64,000 nt of DNA from Microtetraspora glauca (lineage in GTDB: Bacteria; Actinomycetota; Actinomycetes; Streptomycetales; Streptomycetaceae): positions 1-64,000 of the forward strand of contig JOFO01000032.1 in NCBI GenBank assembly GCA_000721275.1, read 5' to 3'. Shown here piece by piece: positions 7,926 through 15,754 of this stretch. Each line of letters starts with the position of its first letter. Position 1 is the stretch's first letter. Under the pieces are notes generated by a model. It was not told the origin of the DNA and searched no databases. It saw nothing but the letters and a program-made list of their open reading frames with translations. The translations under genes and the position numbers were made by a program.

Positions 7926-8585
7926 CTACTGCCTGAGGGGACGGACGGACGGACGTGACGGTGTCTGAGCGATAGGACTGAGCGGTAAGACTGAGCGGGA
8001 GCCCGCGATCGTGCAGGTCAGCCCCCAAATCCGGGTCAGAATTCTGGCCCCGCAGGTCAAATTCTGACCCCGCGGGTCAGAATTCTGACCCGCGGCCCCC
8101 GGGACGGAATTCTGACCCGCTCCTGTCTGACCAGCCTCCGGCCCCTCCCCCGGCCTCTCCTGGCGGACCGCGCGGCGGGCCCGGGCGAGCTCCAGCTCCC
8201 GCGCCCGGGCCGCCAGCGCTGCCCGCTCGGCAGCCGGGCGGATCTCGTCCAGGACGTCGACCGCGTTGCGCGGCCCGGCGTAGGGCCGGCGCGGCATCAG
8301 GTTGATCCGCATGCGCAGCCCCTGCCCGGCCGCCAGGGCCAGCGAGGACGTGGTGAGCCGACAGCCCTCGGGAGTCGTCACCAGCCCCACCTTCGTGAGC
8401 TGGTCGAGCAGACCGCGGATCCGCGAGACGCTCGACGGCTCCGGCCGCTCCCCCTGCGCCACCGCCTTGCGCGGCAGCAGGTGACACAGCTCCGTCAGCG
8501 ACAGCTTGCGCACCGGCCGGTGCTTGTCGATCACGAGCGACCGCGCGATCAGGTAGAGGCGGACCGCCGGGTCGCCGAGCTGCGG
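7926..8585 (-). pseudogene. Winged-helix plasmid protein lacking its N-terminus
   Basis: From about 8585 leftward the frame reads LGDPAVRLYLIARSLVIDK, then SSVSRIRGLLDQLTKVGLV and a wing TTPEGCRLTTSSLAL, a winged-helix pattern. A charged helix (AAERAALAARARELELARARRAV) and a tail with repeated GQNS motifs follow, to the stop at 7926. The sequence right of 8585 belongs to another gene, so the 5' end is lost and no proper start is visible. Proteins of this type occur with replication regions of Streptomyces plasmids; that role is inferred. The tail shifts frame between its last two repeat copies. Confidence 0.55.
8035..8116. repeat. Four phased copies of a GTCAGAATTCTGAC palindrome
   Basis: Copies at 8035-8048, 8056-8068, 8076-8089 (a perfect 14-bp palindrome) and 8105-8116. 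The AATTC cores start at 8040, 8060, 8081 and 8108, so spacing is 20, 21 and 27 bp. They are AT-richer than their surroundings and lie in the 3' end of the winged-helix gene, where they encode GQNS repeats. The 2-turn phasing and palindromic symmetry suit iterons of a plasmid origin. A purely protein-level repeat is the alternative. Confidence 0.6.
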
Positions 8586-9602
8586 TCTACGACACCACTG
8601 ACCCCGGCTCCGCACGTCGACGGCAGCACCGGCACCAGCATCGGATCCGCGCGCTTCCTCGACGGCATCACCCAGCGCCTCGCGGAGCAGCTGGTCGCCC
8701 AGGCGATCCCCGAAGGCGCCATGGACGAGACCAGCGTCTTCTTCGGACCGCCCGAATGGCCGCTGGGCCAGACCCTTGCCTTCCTGTCGGGGCACGGAGT
8801 CTTCGAGGCCCTTCTTACGCTGCCCGAGACCGCTGGGTGCTGGAAGTTCAAGCGCTACGTCCCGAACGTGCCGGTCAGCGCCGCGGTCCGGGACTGGATT
8901 TCCGGCATCTCCATCCCGGAACTGGCCCGTACCTGGATGCCCGACAGCGAGCCGTCCGATCCCCTGCCGCTGGAGCTGACCGTCCACAACATCAGCAAGA
9001 CCTTCGAGCACGCGATCAGCTGGACAGCCGGCGCACTGGTCAACCTCGTCAACACCCACCCGCTGCTGACCCCCACCACGCCCCGCCTGTTCGCACAGAC
9101 CGCCTGGCACATCCGGCATGGCGTCGATACCGAGCAGGCGATCACCCTGCTCACCTCCGGCATCACCTCCCGCCGCCTTGCCCACCAGATCGGCCGCGCC
9201 GCGGCAGATGCCCGTATCAGTTCCGGCGAGCTCCGGCCCTGGCTCGCCGATCAGCAGATCGACGGCTGGATCACCGCCTACAAGGCGAACACGTACGAGG
9301 TCGAGGATCTCCTCGACTACGTGAGCAAGCCGGCCAACCCCCTCAACGGGTTGCTGCAAGGCCATCGCGTGACCACCCCTCTCGCAGCGGTAGACCCGAG
9401 CACCGAAGACGGGCCGGTCACCCTCACCCATCCAGGCAAGAAGCCAGCAACCATCAGGGTCAACCGCGACGAAGAGCAGATCGCCGCCATCCCCGCCGCC
9501 CAGCACCACGCGGTCCTCACCATGATCGACAGCGGTCTCGACCTCACCCACCGTCTTGAGGCCGGACGACTGGTCACCGCCTTGGCCATGGCCGGTCCCT
9601 GA
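8586..9602 (+). pseudogene. C-terminal remnant of a large, possibly helicase-type protein
   Basis: From about 8590 the + strand codes well: ISGISIPELARTWMP, then SWTAGALVNLVNTHPLL, then TAWHIRHGVDTEQAITLL and TSGITSRRLAHQIGRAA, then a soluble tail. This resembles the C-terminal region of large DEAD/DEAH (Ski2-like) helicases found in accessory regions; the match is from memory and moderate. The N-terminus is absent because sequence left of 8586 belongs to the winged-helix gene on the other strand. At the right edge, reading ends within the istB remnant. It is a broken gene on both sides. Confidence 0.5.
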
Positions 9603-9787
9603 TCATCACCAGCAACAGGGCGCCCAGCGACTGGTATCCCCTCTTCCCCAACCCCGTCGTCGCCGAGTCCCTCCTGGACCGGCTCATCAACACCAGCCAC
9701 CAGGTCATCATGAACGGACCCAGCTACCGCCCGAACAAGCGGCCCAGGAACCCCACCGACAAGCCGGGCAAGCCCCAGACCAGCTGA
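9596..9787 (+). pseudogene. istB: istB (IS21 helper ATPase) C-terminal remnant
   Basis: 64 codons from SLIITSNRAPSDWYPLF through VVAESLLDRLINTSHQVIM to SYRPNKRPR and the stop at 9785-9787. This is the diagnostic C-terminal end of IstB, the ATP-dependent transposition helper of IS21-family elements. The Walker motifs and all sequence before the sensor-1 Asn are missing. No istA is present in the window. It marks a past IS21 insertion or recombination at the edge of the helicase remnant. Confidence 0.85.
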
Positions 9788-9909
9788 GGGCCGGCGGCGT
9801 GGCTCTCCTCCTTGGCCGGTCCTCGCGCTGGCCAAGGAGCACACGCGACTGGATTCCAGGACTCGCGCGACTGTTCTAGCATCGCAGTCAGTCATCTGGG
9901 GAGGGTTTG

Positions 9910-10113
9910 ATGTTCGACCTGGTCGTTGGAACGTTCCTGGTCCTCTACGGCACCGCGCTGGCGTTGAACTTCCGCGACATGGCAGTGAAAGCGATCAAGG
10001 CCCGCGCGAGTGCAGCCGACAATGAGCCAGGCCGCCCCATGGTCTTTCGGGTCATCGGAGGGATCGGGGCCATCATCGGAGTGTCGATGGTCCTGCGGTT
10101 CGCCTTCTCCTAG
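9910..10113 (+). CDS. Small membrane protein, 67 aa
   Basis: ATG 9910 follows GGGGAGGG at a good distance; TTG 9907 is also possible. The protein has a hydrophobic N-terminal segment (LVVGTFLVLYGTALAL) and a C-terminal one (VIGGIGAIIGVSMVLRFAF), with a charged stretch between. That gives two predicted membrane helices with a cytoplasmic or external loop of about 25 residues. I do not recognise a family. It stands alone between the istB remnant and a palindrome-rich promoter region. Confidence 0.65.
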   Translation: MFDLVVGTFLVLYGTALALNFRDMAVKAIKARASAADNEPGRPMVFRVIGGIGAIIGVSMVLRFAFS

Positions 10114-10176
10114 CCACACCAGGAGCAGGCTGCCTCATTCGAGGGCACCCAAGCACTTGTCTTGAGGCCAGCAGGT

Positions 10177-10208
10177 GGGGAATTACGTGAACTTCCCCCT
10201 GGGGAATT
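10177..10208. promoter_or_regulatory. Cluster of GGGGAA/TTCCCC arms
   Basis: GGGGAATT at 10177-10184, TTCCCC at 10193-10198 and GGGGAA at 10201-10206 give overlapping inverted arms, including TTCCCCCTGGGGAA. The same arms form the perfect palindrome at 14010-14027. It lies about 110 bp upstream of the gene at 10319 and may be an operator. Confidence 0.4.
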
Positions 10209-10318
10209 GCGAGAGCGTCCACACGTGGCTGTGCTTCGGCCCCACAGCGAACTGAAAACACGTTGGCCGGTCTGCCACGGAACTGCGACGATGCCCCTGT
10301 TTCCCGAGCGGAGGGCGT

Positions 10319-11383
10319 TTGTTCGTTTTCGTGTGTGTGCGGTGTGGCTCCGAGCTGACCGCCCCGTTGTCCCAGGTAGCCCTGCCGGTCCACGCTCGCC
10401 AGAAGTACGGGAACGGGCTTCAGCTCCCAGTGCTCATGGAATCGGGGACGTTCGCCGTGGAACTGGAGCCCTGGGGGCCGTCGCGGAGGCGGGAGGAGAG
10501 CGCGCCGGTCGCCGCCCCGCCCGGAGACCCGGCCGGCGCGGTCGTCATCACCCCGGGGGACGTCCGCGGCACCGTGCTGATCCCGGAGAGGCGCGGCGGC
10601 GCCTGCTGCGGCTTCGACGGGAGCGACGGCCCCAACATGGCCTGCGTGGCATGCGGTCTTCCCGTGGCGAGCAGGATCGACGACTGCTCGCTCTGGCAGG
10701 CCGTGCGGCTGGACTCGGACGCCGTGCGCCGCCTCCCCGTCGAAGGCTCCGGCGCCGGCGCCGGGCCGTCGTCCTGGGCGGAGCTGCTCGCGGAGGGGAC
10801 GGCCGTGTCCCCGTCCGAGCCGATCGCCCCGTGGGGGGAGCCGTTCCGGGCGGGCGACCGGTGGCACTGGAGCCCCCAGTGGGTGGCGGCGGCCGGGCAG
10901 GCGCTCGCCCACCTCCTGGTGGCCTCGGAGGGCCGCGCGGTGACCGTCCCGGACGGCCTGGCCGCGACGATGTTCCGACGCGCCCTCGACGTCCTGCTGC
11001 CGGCCGGCGGGCCGGCGCGGCGCGCCGTCCTGGCCGGACCGGGACGGCAGGCCGACGCCGGCGCCGACATCCTCCTCGTGCCGTCCCACCCACAGACCGG
11101 GGAGACGTGGCCCCCTCCCGGCCCGGCGCACGTGGTCCCGCTGCCGTTCGGAGTGTGGCTCGGGCTGGTCCACCCCGAACCGCCGCCGCCCGCCCCCGCC
11201 TCGGGCCCCCTGCCCGACGGCTTCCTGCGCGACGACCCGCCCGCGCCGGAGGTCCACGACGTGTTCCGGATCGACTGGCACGTCTTCCAGCAGACCCTGG
11301 ACCGGCTGCCGGCCGCCCGCGCCCCCTGGCTGCGCGAGATCACCGAGAACATCACGCGCCACACGCGCACCGGCGTCCTCTAG
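10319..11383 (+). CDS. Hypothetical protein with Cys clusters, 354 aa
   Basis: The best start is TTG 10319, five bases after GGAGGG; GTG 10331 is an alternative. Near the N-terminus CVRCGSELTAPL is a zinc-ribbon-like Cys pair, with a second cluster further on (GGACCGFDGSDGPNMACVACGLPV). The middle part, WHWSPQWVAAAGQALAHLLVASEG, is followed by a Pro-rich linker. The end contains VFRIDWHVFQQTLDRLP. There is no signal peptide or membrane helix. I know of no function; proteins of this shape are common and unannotated in streptomycetes. Gene body and codon use look intact. An ISL3 element sits about 80 bp downstream. Confidence 0.75.
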   Translation: MFVFVCVRCGSELTAPLSQVALPVHARQKYGNGLQLPVLMESGTFAVELEPWGPSRRREESAPVAAPPGDPAGAVVITPGDVRGTVLIPERRGGACCGFDGSDGPNMACVACGLPVASRIDDCSLWQAVRLDSDAVRRLPVEGSGAGAGPSSWAELLAEGTAVSPSEPIAPWGEPFRAGDRWHWSPQWVAAAGQALAHLLVASEGRAVTVPDGLAATMFRRALDVLLPAGGPARRAVLAGPGRQADAGADILLVPSHPQTGETWPPPGPAHVVPLPFGVWLGLVHPEPPPPAPASGPLPDGFLRDDPPAPEVHDVFRIDWHVFQQTLDRLPAARAPWLREITENITRHTRTGVL

Positions 11384-11458
11384 CGGAATGACAGGTGCCA
11401 GTACCGATCGAACAGCGCCGGACAGCGGTGCCTCCCGAAGTGGTGAACATCTGCTGTC

Positions 11459-11466
11459 CACTCATG
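11459..11466. repeat. Left target-site duplication CACTCATG
   Basis: This 8-bp sequence directly precedes the left inverted repeat of the ISL3 element and is repeated exactly at 13860-13867. Confidence 0.9.
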
Positions 11467-11587
11467 GGTTCTGGCACAACTTCTGTGACGCGGCCACGCT
11501 GAGTGACGGCTGAGCTTCTCCGGGCAGTGCGTGAAGTCGCCCGAGAATCAGCCGTGGCCAAGGCAGCTGGGCTGACAGTTCGGGTCC

Positions 11588-13195
11588 GTGGAAGAGATCG
11601 TGCTCCGGTTGAAGGAGCTGTTGTTCCCGTCGATCGCGGACGTGGCGGTGCTGTCGGTGGACGTGAGCATCGCGATAGTGCGGGTCGACGCGGAATGCAC
11701 TGCGAAAGGTGCCGCTTGCCCTGTGTGCGGGGTCTGGTCGAACCGGGTTCATGGTTCCTACCTGCGGTTTCCCGCTGATGTGCCCAGCGCTGGACGAAGC
11801 GTTGTTCTTCAGTTGAGGGTCCGCCGGTTCGCCTGCGGGAACTCAAGGTGCACCCGCCGCACCTTCGTCGAGCAGATACCCGGCCTAACCCGTCGGCACG
11901 GTCAGCGGACCGAGCGGCTGCGCGCAACGCTGGCCTCGATCGGCCTCGCCCTGGCGGGCCGTGCCGGCGCCCGCCTGAGCTCCGCGCTTGGAGTCTGCGT
12001 CAGCCGGAGCACCGTCCTGCGCCTGGTCGACGCCCTTCCCGAGCCGGAAGTGCCTACCCCTCGCGTGGTCGGCGTTGACGAGTACGCCACCCGCAAGGGC
12101 CGCCACTACGGCACCGTCCTCGTCGATGTCGAAACCCGCCGCCCTGTCGACCTGCTGCCCGACCGGGAGGCATCGAGCCTGGCGGCCTGGCTCGCCGATC
12201 GCCCCAGCGTCGAGGTCGTGTGCCGGGACCGGGCGCCGTTCTTCGCCGAGGGCGCCACTGCCGGTGCACCGCAGGCCGTCCAGGTCGCGGACCGGTGGCA
12301 TCTCTGGCACAACCTCAGCGAGGCCACCGAGCGGAGCGTCGCCCAGCACCGTCGCTGCTTCCGCGCTCTGGTCCCCACGGTCCCCGAACCCGGACCCGAA
12401 CACGAGGCTGTTCTGGCCGCGGACTCGTCCGGTTCTCCTTGGCCGCGCGGGCACCGATTCGCCGACCGGACCCGGGCCCGGCATGCCGCCGTCCACGCAC
12501 TGCTGACGGCGGGACACAGCCGACGCTCGGTCCAGCGGCAGCTTGGGATGACCTACCGCACCGTCAAGCAGTTCGCCGACGCCGCGATGCCGGAAAAGCT
12601 GTTCACCGGTCAGTGGCAGAACCGGCACTCAGTCCTCGACGGCTACAAGCCCTACCTGGACGACCGCTGGAGCGAGGGCTGCACCAACGCCTGGAAGCTG
12701 TGGGAGGAGATCGTGCCACTCGGCTACAAGGGCAGCTACCAGCGCGTTCGCGCCTACCTGCACGACAAACGCACCTCACCGCAGCCGGTGACCGCCCAGC
12801 CGCCCACGCCGCGGACCGTCGCCAGATGGATCCTCCGCCGTCCGGACACCCTCACCGAACCCGAGCAACTCCAGCTCAAGGCTGTCCGGACGCACTGCTC
12901 CGAACTCGACGCCCTCACCAGGCACGTCCGCTCCTTCGCGACCATGCTCACCGAGCGCCGGGGCGAGCGCCTGCCCGACTGGCTCGACGCCGTCCGGCAG
13001 GACGACCTGCCCAGCCTCCACACCCTCGCCGCGGGCATCGACCGCGACCGCGACGCCGTCATCGCCGGCCTCACTTTGCCGTGGAGTTCTGGCGTCGTCG
13101 AAGGGCACGTCAACCGGATCAAGATGCTCAAGCGCCAGATGTTCGGCCGGGCGGGCTTCCAGCTGCTGAGGAAGCGAGTCCTGCTCGCAGGATGA
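11588..13195 (+). CDS. ISL3 family transposase
   Basis: 535 aa. The N-terminal zinc-binding region has CPVC at 44-47 and CGNSRC at 83-88, then an HTH-like part. The DDE catalytic core shows VVGVDEYATRKG (D164), QVADRWHLWHNL (D235), a long insertion with HTH-like HSRRSVQRQLGM, and the final SSGVVEGHVNRIKMLKRQMFGRAGF carrying the catalytic Glu. Length and order match complete ISL3 transposases. The frame is uninterrupted and the element's repeats and target duplication are intact, so it is probably active. The start ATG 11588 has a weak upstream signal. It catalyses cut-and-paste movement of the element. Confidence 0.95.
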   Translation: MEEIVLRLKELLFPSIADVAVLSVDVSIAIVRVDAECTAKGAACPVCGVWSNRVHGSYLRFPADVPSAGRSVVLQLRVRRFACGNSRCTRRTFVEQIPGLTRRHGQRTERLRATLASIGLALAGRAGARLSSALGVCVSRSTVLRLVDALPEPEVPTPRVVGVDEYATRKGRHYGTVLVDVETRRPVDLLPDREASSLAAWLADRPSVEVVCRDRAPFFAEGATAGAPQAVQVADRWHLWHNLSEATERSVAQHRRCFRALVPTVPEPGPEHEAVLAADSSGSPWPRGHRFADRTRARHAAVHALLTAGHSRRSVQRQLGMTYRTVKQFADAAMPEKLFTGQWQNRHSVLDGYKPYLDDRWSEGCTNAWKLWEEIVPLGYKGSYQRVRAYLHDKRTSPQPVTAQPPTPRTVARWILRRPDTLTEPEQLQLKAVRTHCSELDALTRHVRSFATMLTERRGERLPDWLDAVRQDDLPSLHTLAAGIDRDRDAVIAGLTLPWSSGVVEGHVNRIKMLKRQMFGRAGFQLLRKRVLLAG

Positions 13196-13244
13196 GCTCT
13201 GGTGCCGTGCGATAGATTGCAGGCGACTCGAGAGAAGAGCTCGC

Positions 13245-13832
13245 ATGGACTCCCGCATCCCGCGGTTGCGACGCAAGCTGGCACGCATCCCCTACGCGCC
13301 CGACCGAAGCCACTCCTTTGGGGAGGAGCAGCACGAATTTCGTCTCGGCCCCCGCCTCACCAAGGGGCAGGCAGATGCCTTTCAGGCCGAGCATGACGTG
13401 GAACTCCCGCAGCCCTATCGAGACTTCCTCACCAATATGGGCGGCAGTGGTGCGTCTCCGTACTACGGACTGATCCCGTTGGAGGACTGCACGCTCTTCA
13501 CTATGAACTCCAGAGACGCCAGCACGGGCTCAAGAGGATTCAGCCGGGCCTATCGCCCCACCCGCCGTGGTGACCTGTTCCTACATGTGATCGAGCGCGG
13601 CTGCAGCGATCTCGTCCTCATAGGCATAACCGGCCCTCTCACCGGGCGCATGCTCATCGGCAACGCCGACGGCTTCTGGGGCCCGAACGTCTCCTCAGCC
13701 CCGGACTTTCTCGCCTGGTATGAACGATGGCTCGACCACATGGCTGCCGGACAGGACAACCGGGCTCTGGAGCTCACCTCACCCCAGCTCAGAGCGCATC
13801 CAATTCGGCAGCGGCTCGCTCACTCGCCGTGA
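13245..13832 (+). CDS. SMI1/KNR4 (SUKH) family protein, IS passenger
   Basis: 195 aa from ATG 13245 after GAGAGAAG. The SUKH pattern is clear: RLTKGQADAFQAEHDVELPQPYRDFLTNMGGSGASPYYGLIPLE early on, then DLFLHVIERGCSDLVLI and GRMLIGNADGFWGPN, ending FLAWYERWLDHM. SUKH proteins commonly act as immunity proteins against secreted or contact-delivered toxins, or in signalling. No toxin lies beside it. The gene starts 50 bp after the transposase stop and ends inside the right inverted repeat (stop 13830-13832), so it is physically part of the mobile element. Its role may be to protect, or give an advantage to, cells carrying the IS. Confidence 0.9.
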   Translation: MDSRIPRLRRKLARIPYAPDRSHSFGEEQHEFRLGPRLTKGQADAFQAEHDVELPQPYRDFLTNMGGSGASPYYGLIPLEDCTLFTMNSRDASTGSRGFSRAYRPTRRGDLFLHVIERGCSDLVLIGITGPLTGRMLIGNADGFWGPNVSSAPDFLAWYERWLDHMAAGQDNRALELTSPQLRAHPIRQRLAHSP

Positions 13833-13859
13833 CCGCTCCACAGAACCTGAGCCAGAACC

Positions 13860-13867
13860 CACTCATG
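13860..13867. repeat. Right target-site duplication CACTCATG
   Basis: Exact copy of 11459-11466, directly after the right inverted repeat. Confidence 0.9.
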
Positions 13868-13906
13868 AACAAGGCCAGCCTGACCGGCCACGGCCCCCGC
13901 AGAGCG

Positions 13907-13970
13907 GCTGTTCCTCTGAGCAACAGCAACGTGCAACACCTGCATGATGCTGTTCCTCTGGGCAACAGCA
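13907..13970. promoter_or_regulatory. Two inverted-repeat operators, TGTTCCTCTGRGCAACA
   Basis: Near-identical 22-bp copies at 13907-13928 and 13949-13970, each with arms GCTGTT/AACAGC. Their starts are exactly 42 bp apart, four helical turns. They lie upstream of the toxin-antitoxin pair and suit cooperative repressor binding, as in autoregulated type II modules. Confidence 0.55.
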
Positions 13971-14009
13971 TCACGCGCCCCGGAAGCCGGCCCCTGCGGC
14001 AAGATCGTT

Positions 14010-14027
14010 CTTCCCCAATTGGGGAAG
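14010..14027. promoter_or_regulatory. Perfect 18-bp palindrome CTTCCCCAATTGGGGAAG
   Basis: Lies between the two operator copies and the antitoxin gene. The same arms recur at 10193-10206, so a shared regulator may bind both sites. Confidence 0.5.
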
Positions 14028-14181
14028 TCCCCCGGATCGCCGCGCCCGTACGCCCGCCCGCTTCCGCGACGGCGCCGCGGTCGCGGGCCCCGTGCCCGGC
14101 TGGGCAGAGCGGTTCCACAGCGGCCGGCGGGCCGATACCGTGGTGACACGACGCCCGTTCGCCTGCACGTGGAGGCCCTTG

Positions 14182-14415
14182 ATGGACGAACTGCCGGCCC
14201 CCGCCGGCGCAGCCGCCCGGCAGCTGGAGCCCGCGGCCGCCGACGCGGTCCGCGCGTACGCGGCCAAGACCCGCGCCGACGCCGACCGGTTCGCCGCCGT
14301 CCTGGAGGACATCGCCACAAACGGCCTGCCCGACCCCGAGCAGTGCACCCCCTGGGAGGAACTGCGCGAGGCCCACCTCACCCGCCTCGCCTCCCAGCGC
14401 CCGGCCGTCGCCTGA
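14182..14415 (+). CDS. Putative antitoxin, 77 aa
   Basis: ATG 14182 is preceded by GTGGAGG. The protein is small, acidic and Ala-rich, probably all helical: AAARQLEPAAADAVRAYAAKTRADADRFAAVLEDIATNGLP, then CTPWEELREAHLTRLAS. Its stop overlaps the ATG of the next gene (TGATG), the classic coupling of an antitoxin to its toxin. Two operator-like repeats and a palindrome lie upstream. I do not see a standard ribbon-helix-helix or AbrB motif, so the antitoxin class is unclear. The call rests on gene size, order, overlap and the toxin-like partner. Confidence 0.6.
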   Translation: MDELPAPAGAAARQLEPAAADAVRAYAAKTRADADRFAAVLEDIATNGLPDPEQCTPWEELREAHLTRLASQRPAVA

Positions 14416-14687
14416 TGGCACCGCCACACGGCCGGCGCCGCGCCCGGATCGCGTTCACCGACTCCGCCGCCAAGCAGCTGGAGAACATCACCAGCGAGGC
14501 CGAGATCCACGCCCTCGACCGCGCCCTGGTCGTCGTCTCCGTCGACCCCGAGGCCGGCGACCCGATCCCCGGCAACACCACCGGCCCCCAGCTGCGCGAA
14601 TACACCGACGACGTCGAGCGTGTCCGTTTGTTGTACTGGGTCACGGCACTTCGCACCGTGGTCGTGGTCGCCTACCTCGAAACCTGA
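14415..14687 (+). CDS. RelE/ParE-like toxin, 90 aa
   Basis: Starts at ATG 14415 inside the stop of the antitoxin gene. The pattern RIAFTDSAAKQLENI (first strand and helix), EIHALDRALVVVSVDPEAGDPIPG, then QLREYTDDVERVRLLYWV and TVVVVAYLET at the end matches the compact alpha/beta fold of RelE/ParE-superfamily toxins. In those, a basic first strand and a C-terminal beta strand end the protein. Such toxins cleave mRNA at the ribosome or inhibit gyrase. Which one applies here cannot be told. On a linear replicon it would serve stability. Confidence 0.6.
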   Translation: MAPPHGRRRARIAFTDSAAKQLENITSEAEIHALDRALVVVSVDPEAGDPIPGNTTGPQLREYTDDVERVRLLYWVTALRTVVVVAYLET

Positions 14688-15104
14688 CCCCCGACGTCAC
14701 GGGGCAGGCGCGGCCGGCCTCCGCGCAACAGCCACCGCCGGGCGCCGCCCCTGGGCGCCGGCCGGCATCGGCCGCCTCCCGCCTCCAGGACGGCCTGGAG
14801 CCCCGGACCAACCCCGGCCGCTACCTGGTGACCCTCTCCCCGTGCCGTCGGCTCGGGAAGAGGGCTTCCGCCGCCCGATGCGCCGCGCGCCCCGGAACGG
14901 CAGCGCAGGCCGGCCGCCGCGGCGAAGCCGAAGGGGGTTCAGGGCGCCGTGCCGCCCCTCTGGCGGCCCATCAGGAACTGCGCACCGGACACCGGGCTCG
15001 TACGGTCACGGTGGGACGGCGTACAGGACCGCCGACCCCCGCCGGGCGGCCGCCGGCCCTTCTCCGCCCCTCCCGAAGGGACCGGCGCCCGCCCCGGCCT
15101 CCGG
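14688..15104. other. Gene-free stretch between the toxin gene and the lexA remnant
   Basis: High-GC sequence whose open frames have no convincing protein pattern. I see nothing here beyond possible decayed coding sequence. Confidence 0.4.
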
Positions 15105-15350
15105 TCACAAGGTGCGCAGGACCGCGACGACCTTGCCGAGGATGACGGCGTCGTCGCCGGGGATGGGCTCGTAGGCGGGGTTGTGGGGCATGAGCCAGAC
15201 GTGGCCGTTCTCGCGGCGCAGGCGCTTGACGGTGGCTTCGCCGTCGAGCATCGCGGCGACGATGTCGCCGTGGTCGGCGCTGTCGGCCTGCCTGACGACG
15301 ACGGTGTCTCCGTGACAGATGGCGGCGTCGGTCATGCTGTCGCCGACGAC
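15105..15350 (-). pseudogene. lexA: lexA remnant: C-terminal S24 protease domain only
   Basis: 81 codons from [19 protein letters not shown] through [17 protein letters not shown] to [13 protein letters not shown] and [17 protein letters not shown]. This is the self-cleavage domain of LexA with the Ser of GDSM and the Lys of ATVKR. The N-terminal HTH, the linker and the Ala-Gly cleavage site are missing. Upstream of 15350 the frame turns to unrelated sequence. Without the DNA-binding domain it cannot repress SOS genes. It looks like a partial duplicate of the chromosomal gene. Confidence 0.85.
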
Positions 15351-15499
15351 CTGACCCCGACGGGTTCGCGGAATCTTGTCGGGCCCCTGCGGCGAACCGG
15401 TGGCGATTCGGCCACTACAACCTTGAGCCTGGCGTGGGTTCACTTGCTCGTCCCAGGCCAGCTCGTGGTGGACGAAGACGGCTGAAGGCACCGACGGGG

Positions 15500-15680
15500 T
15501 GATAGCTACCTTCCTGTTCGACGAAAACTTCGGCCGCATCCTCGCGGCGTACGGCGGGACCTTCGCCGCTGGGTCGATCGCCTGGGGCATGTCCTTCGAC
15601 GGCTCTACCGCCCCGACCACCTCGACGTCATCGGCACCCTGGTTTGTCTGGCCGGCATAGCGGTGATCATGTACGCCCCG
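15500..15680 (+). pseudogene. YnfA-family membrane protein remnant, frameshifted
   Basis: The frame reads [21 protein letters not shown] and FDG, then continues one frame over as [19 protein letters not shown] and IAVIMYAP. Together these are the last two transmembrane segments of YnfA/UPF0060 small membrane proteins. The 5' half is missing and a single-base frameshift lies near 15600. It is not functional. Confidence 0.75.
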
Positions 15681-15754
15681 TGCGGGCGCTGTTGGGGTCG
15701 CCACCAGGGCACATCTACGCTGCCCCCGGGACACGAAACGAGAGGCCGATAACC

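Larger units (their letters stand above)
11467..13859 (+). mobile_element. ISL3-family element carrying a SUKH passenger gene, 2393 bp
   Basis: Left inverted repeat 11467-11506 begins GGTTCTGGCACAACTTCTGT. The right repeat, 13820-13859, read inward begins GGTTCTGGCTCAGGTTCTGT. They match at 32 of the first 40 positions. An identical 8-bp CACTCATG flanks both ends, the duplication length expected for ISL3. Inside lie a full-length transposase (11588-13195) and a SMI1/KNR4 gene (13245-13832), whose last codons run into the right repeat. The element looks intact and recent. It inserted between the 354-aa gene and the operator region of the toxin-antitoxin pair. Confidence 0.93.
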
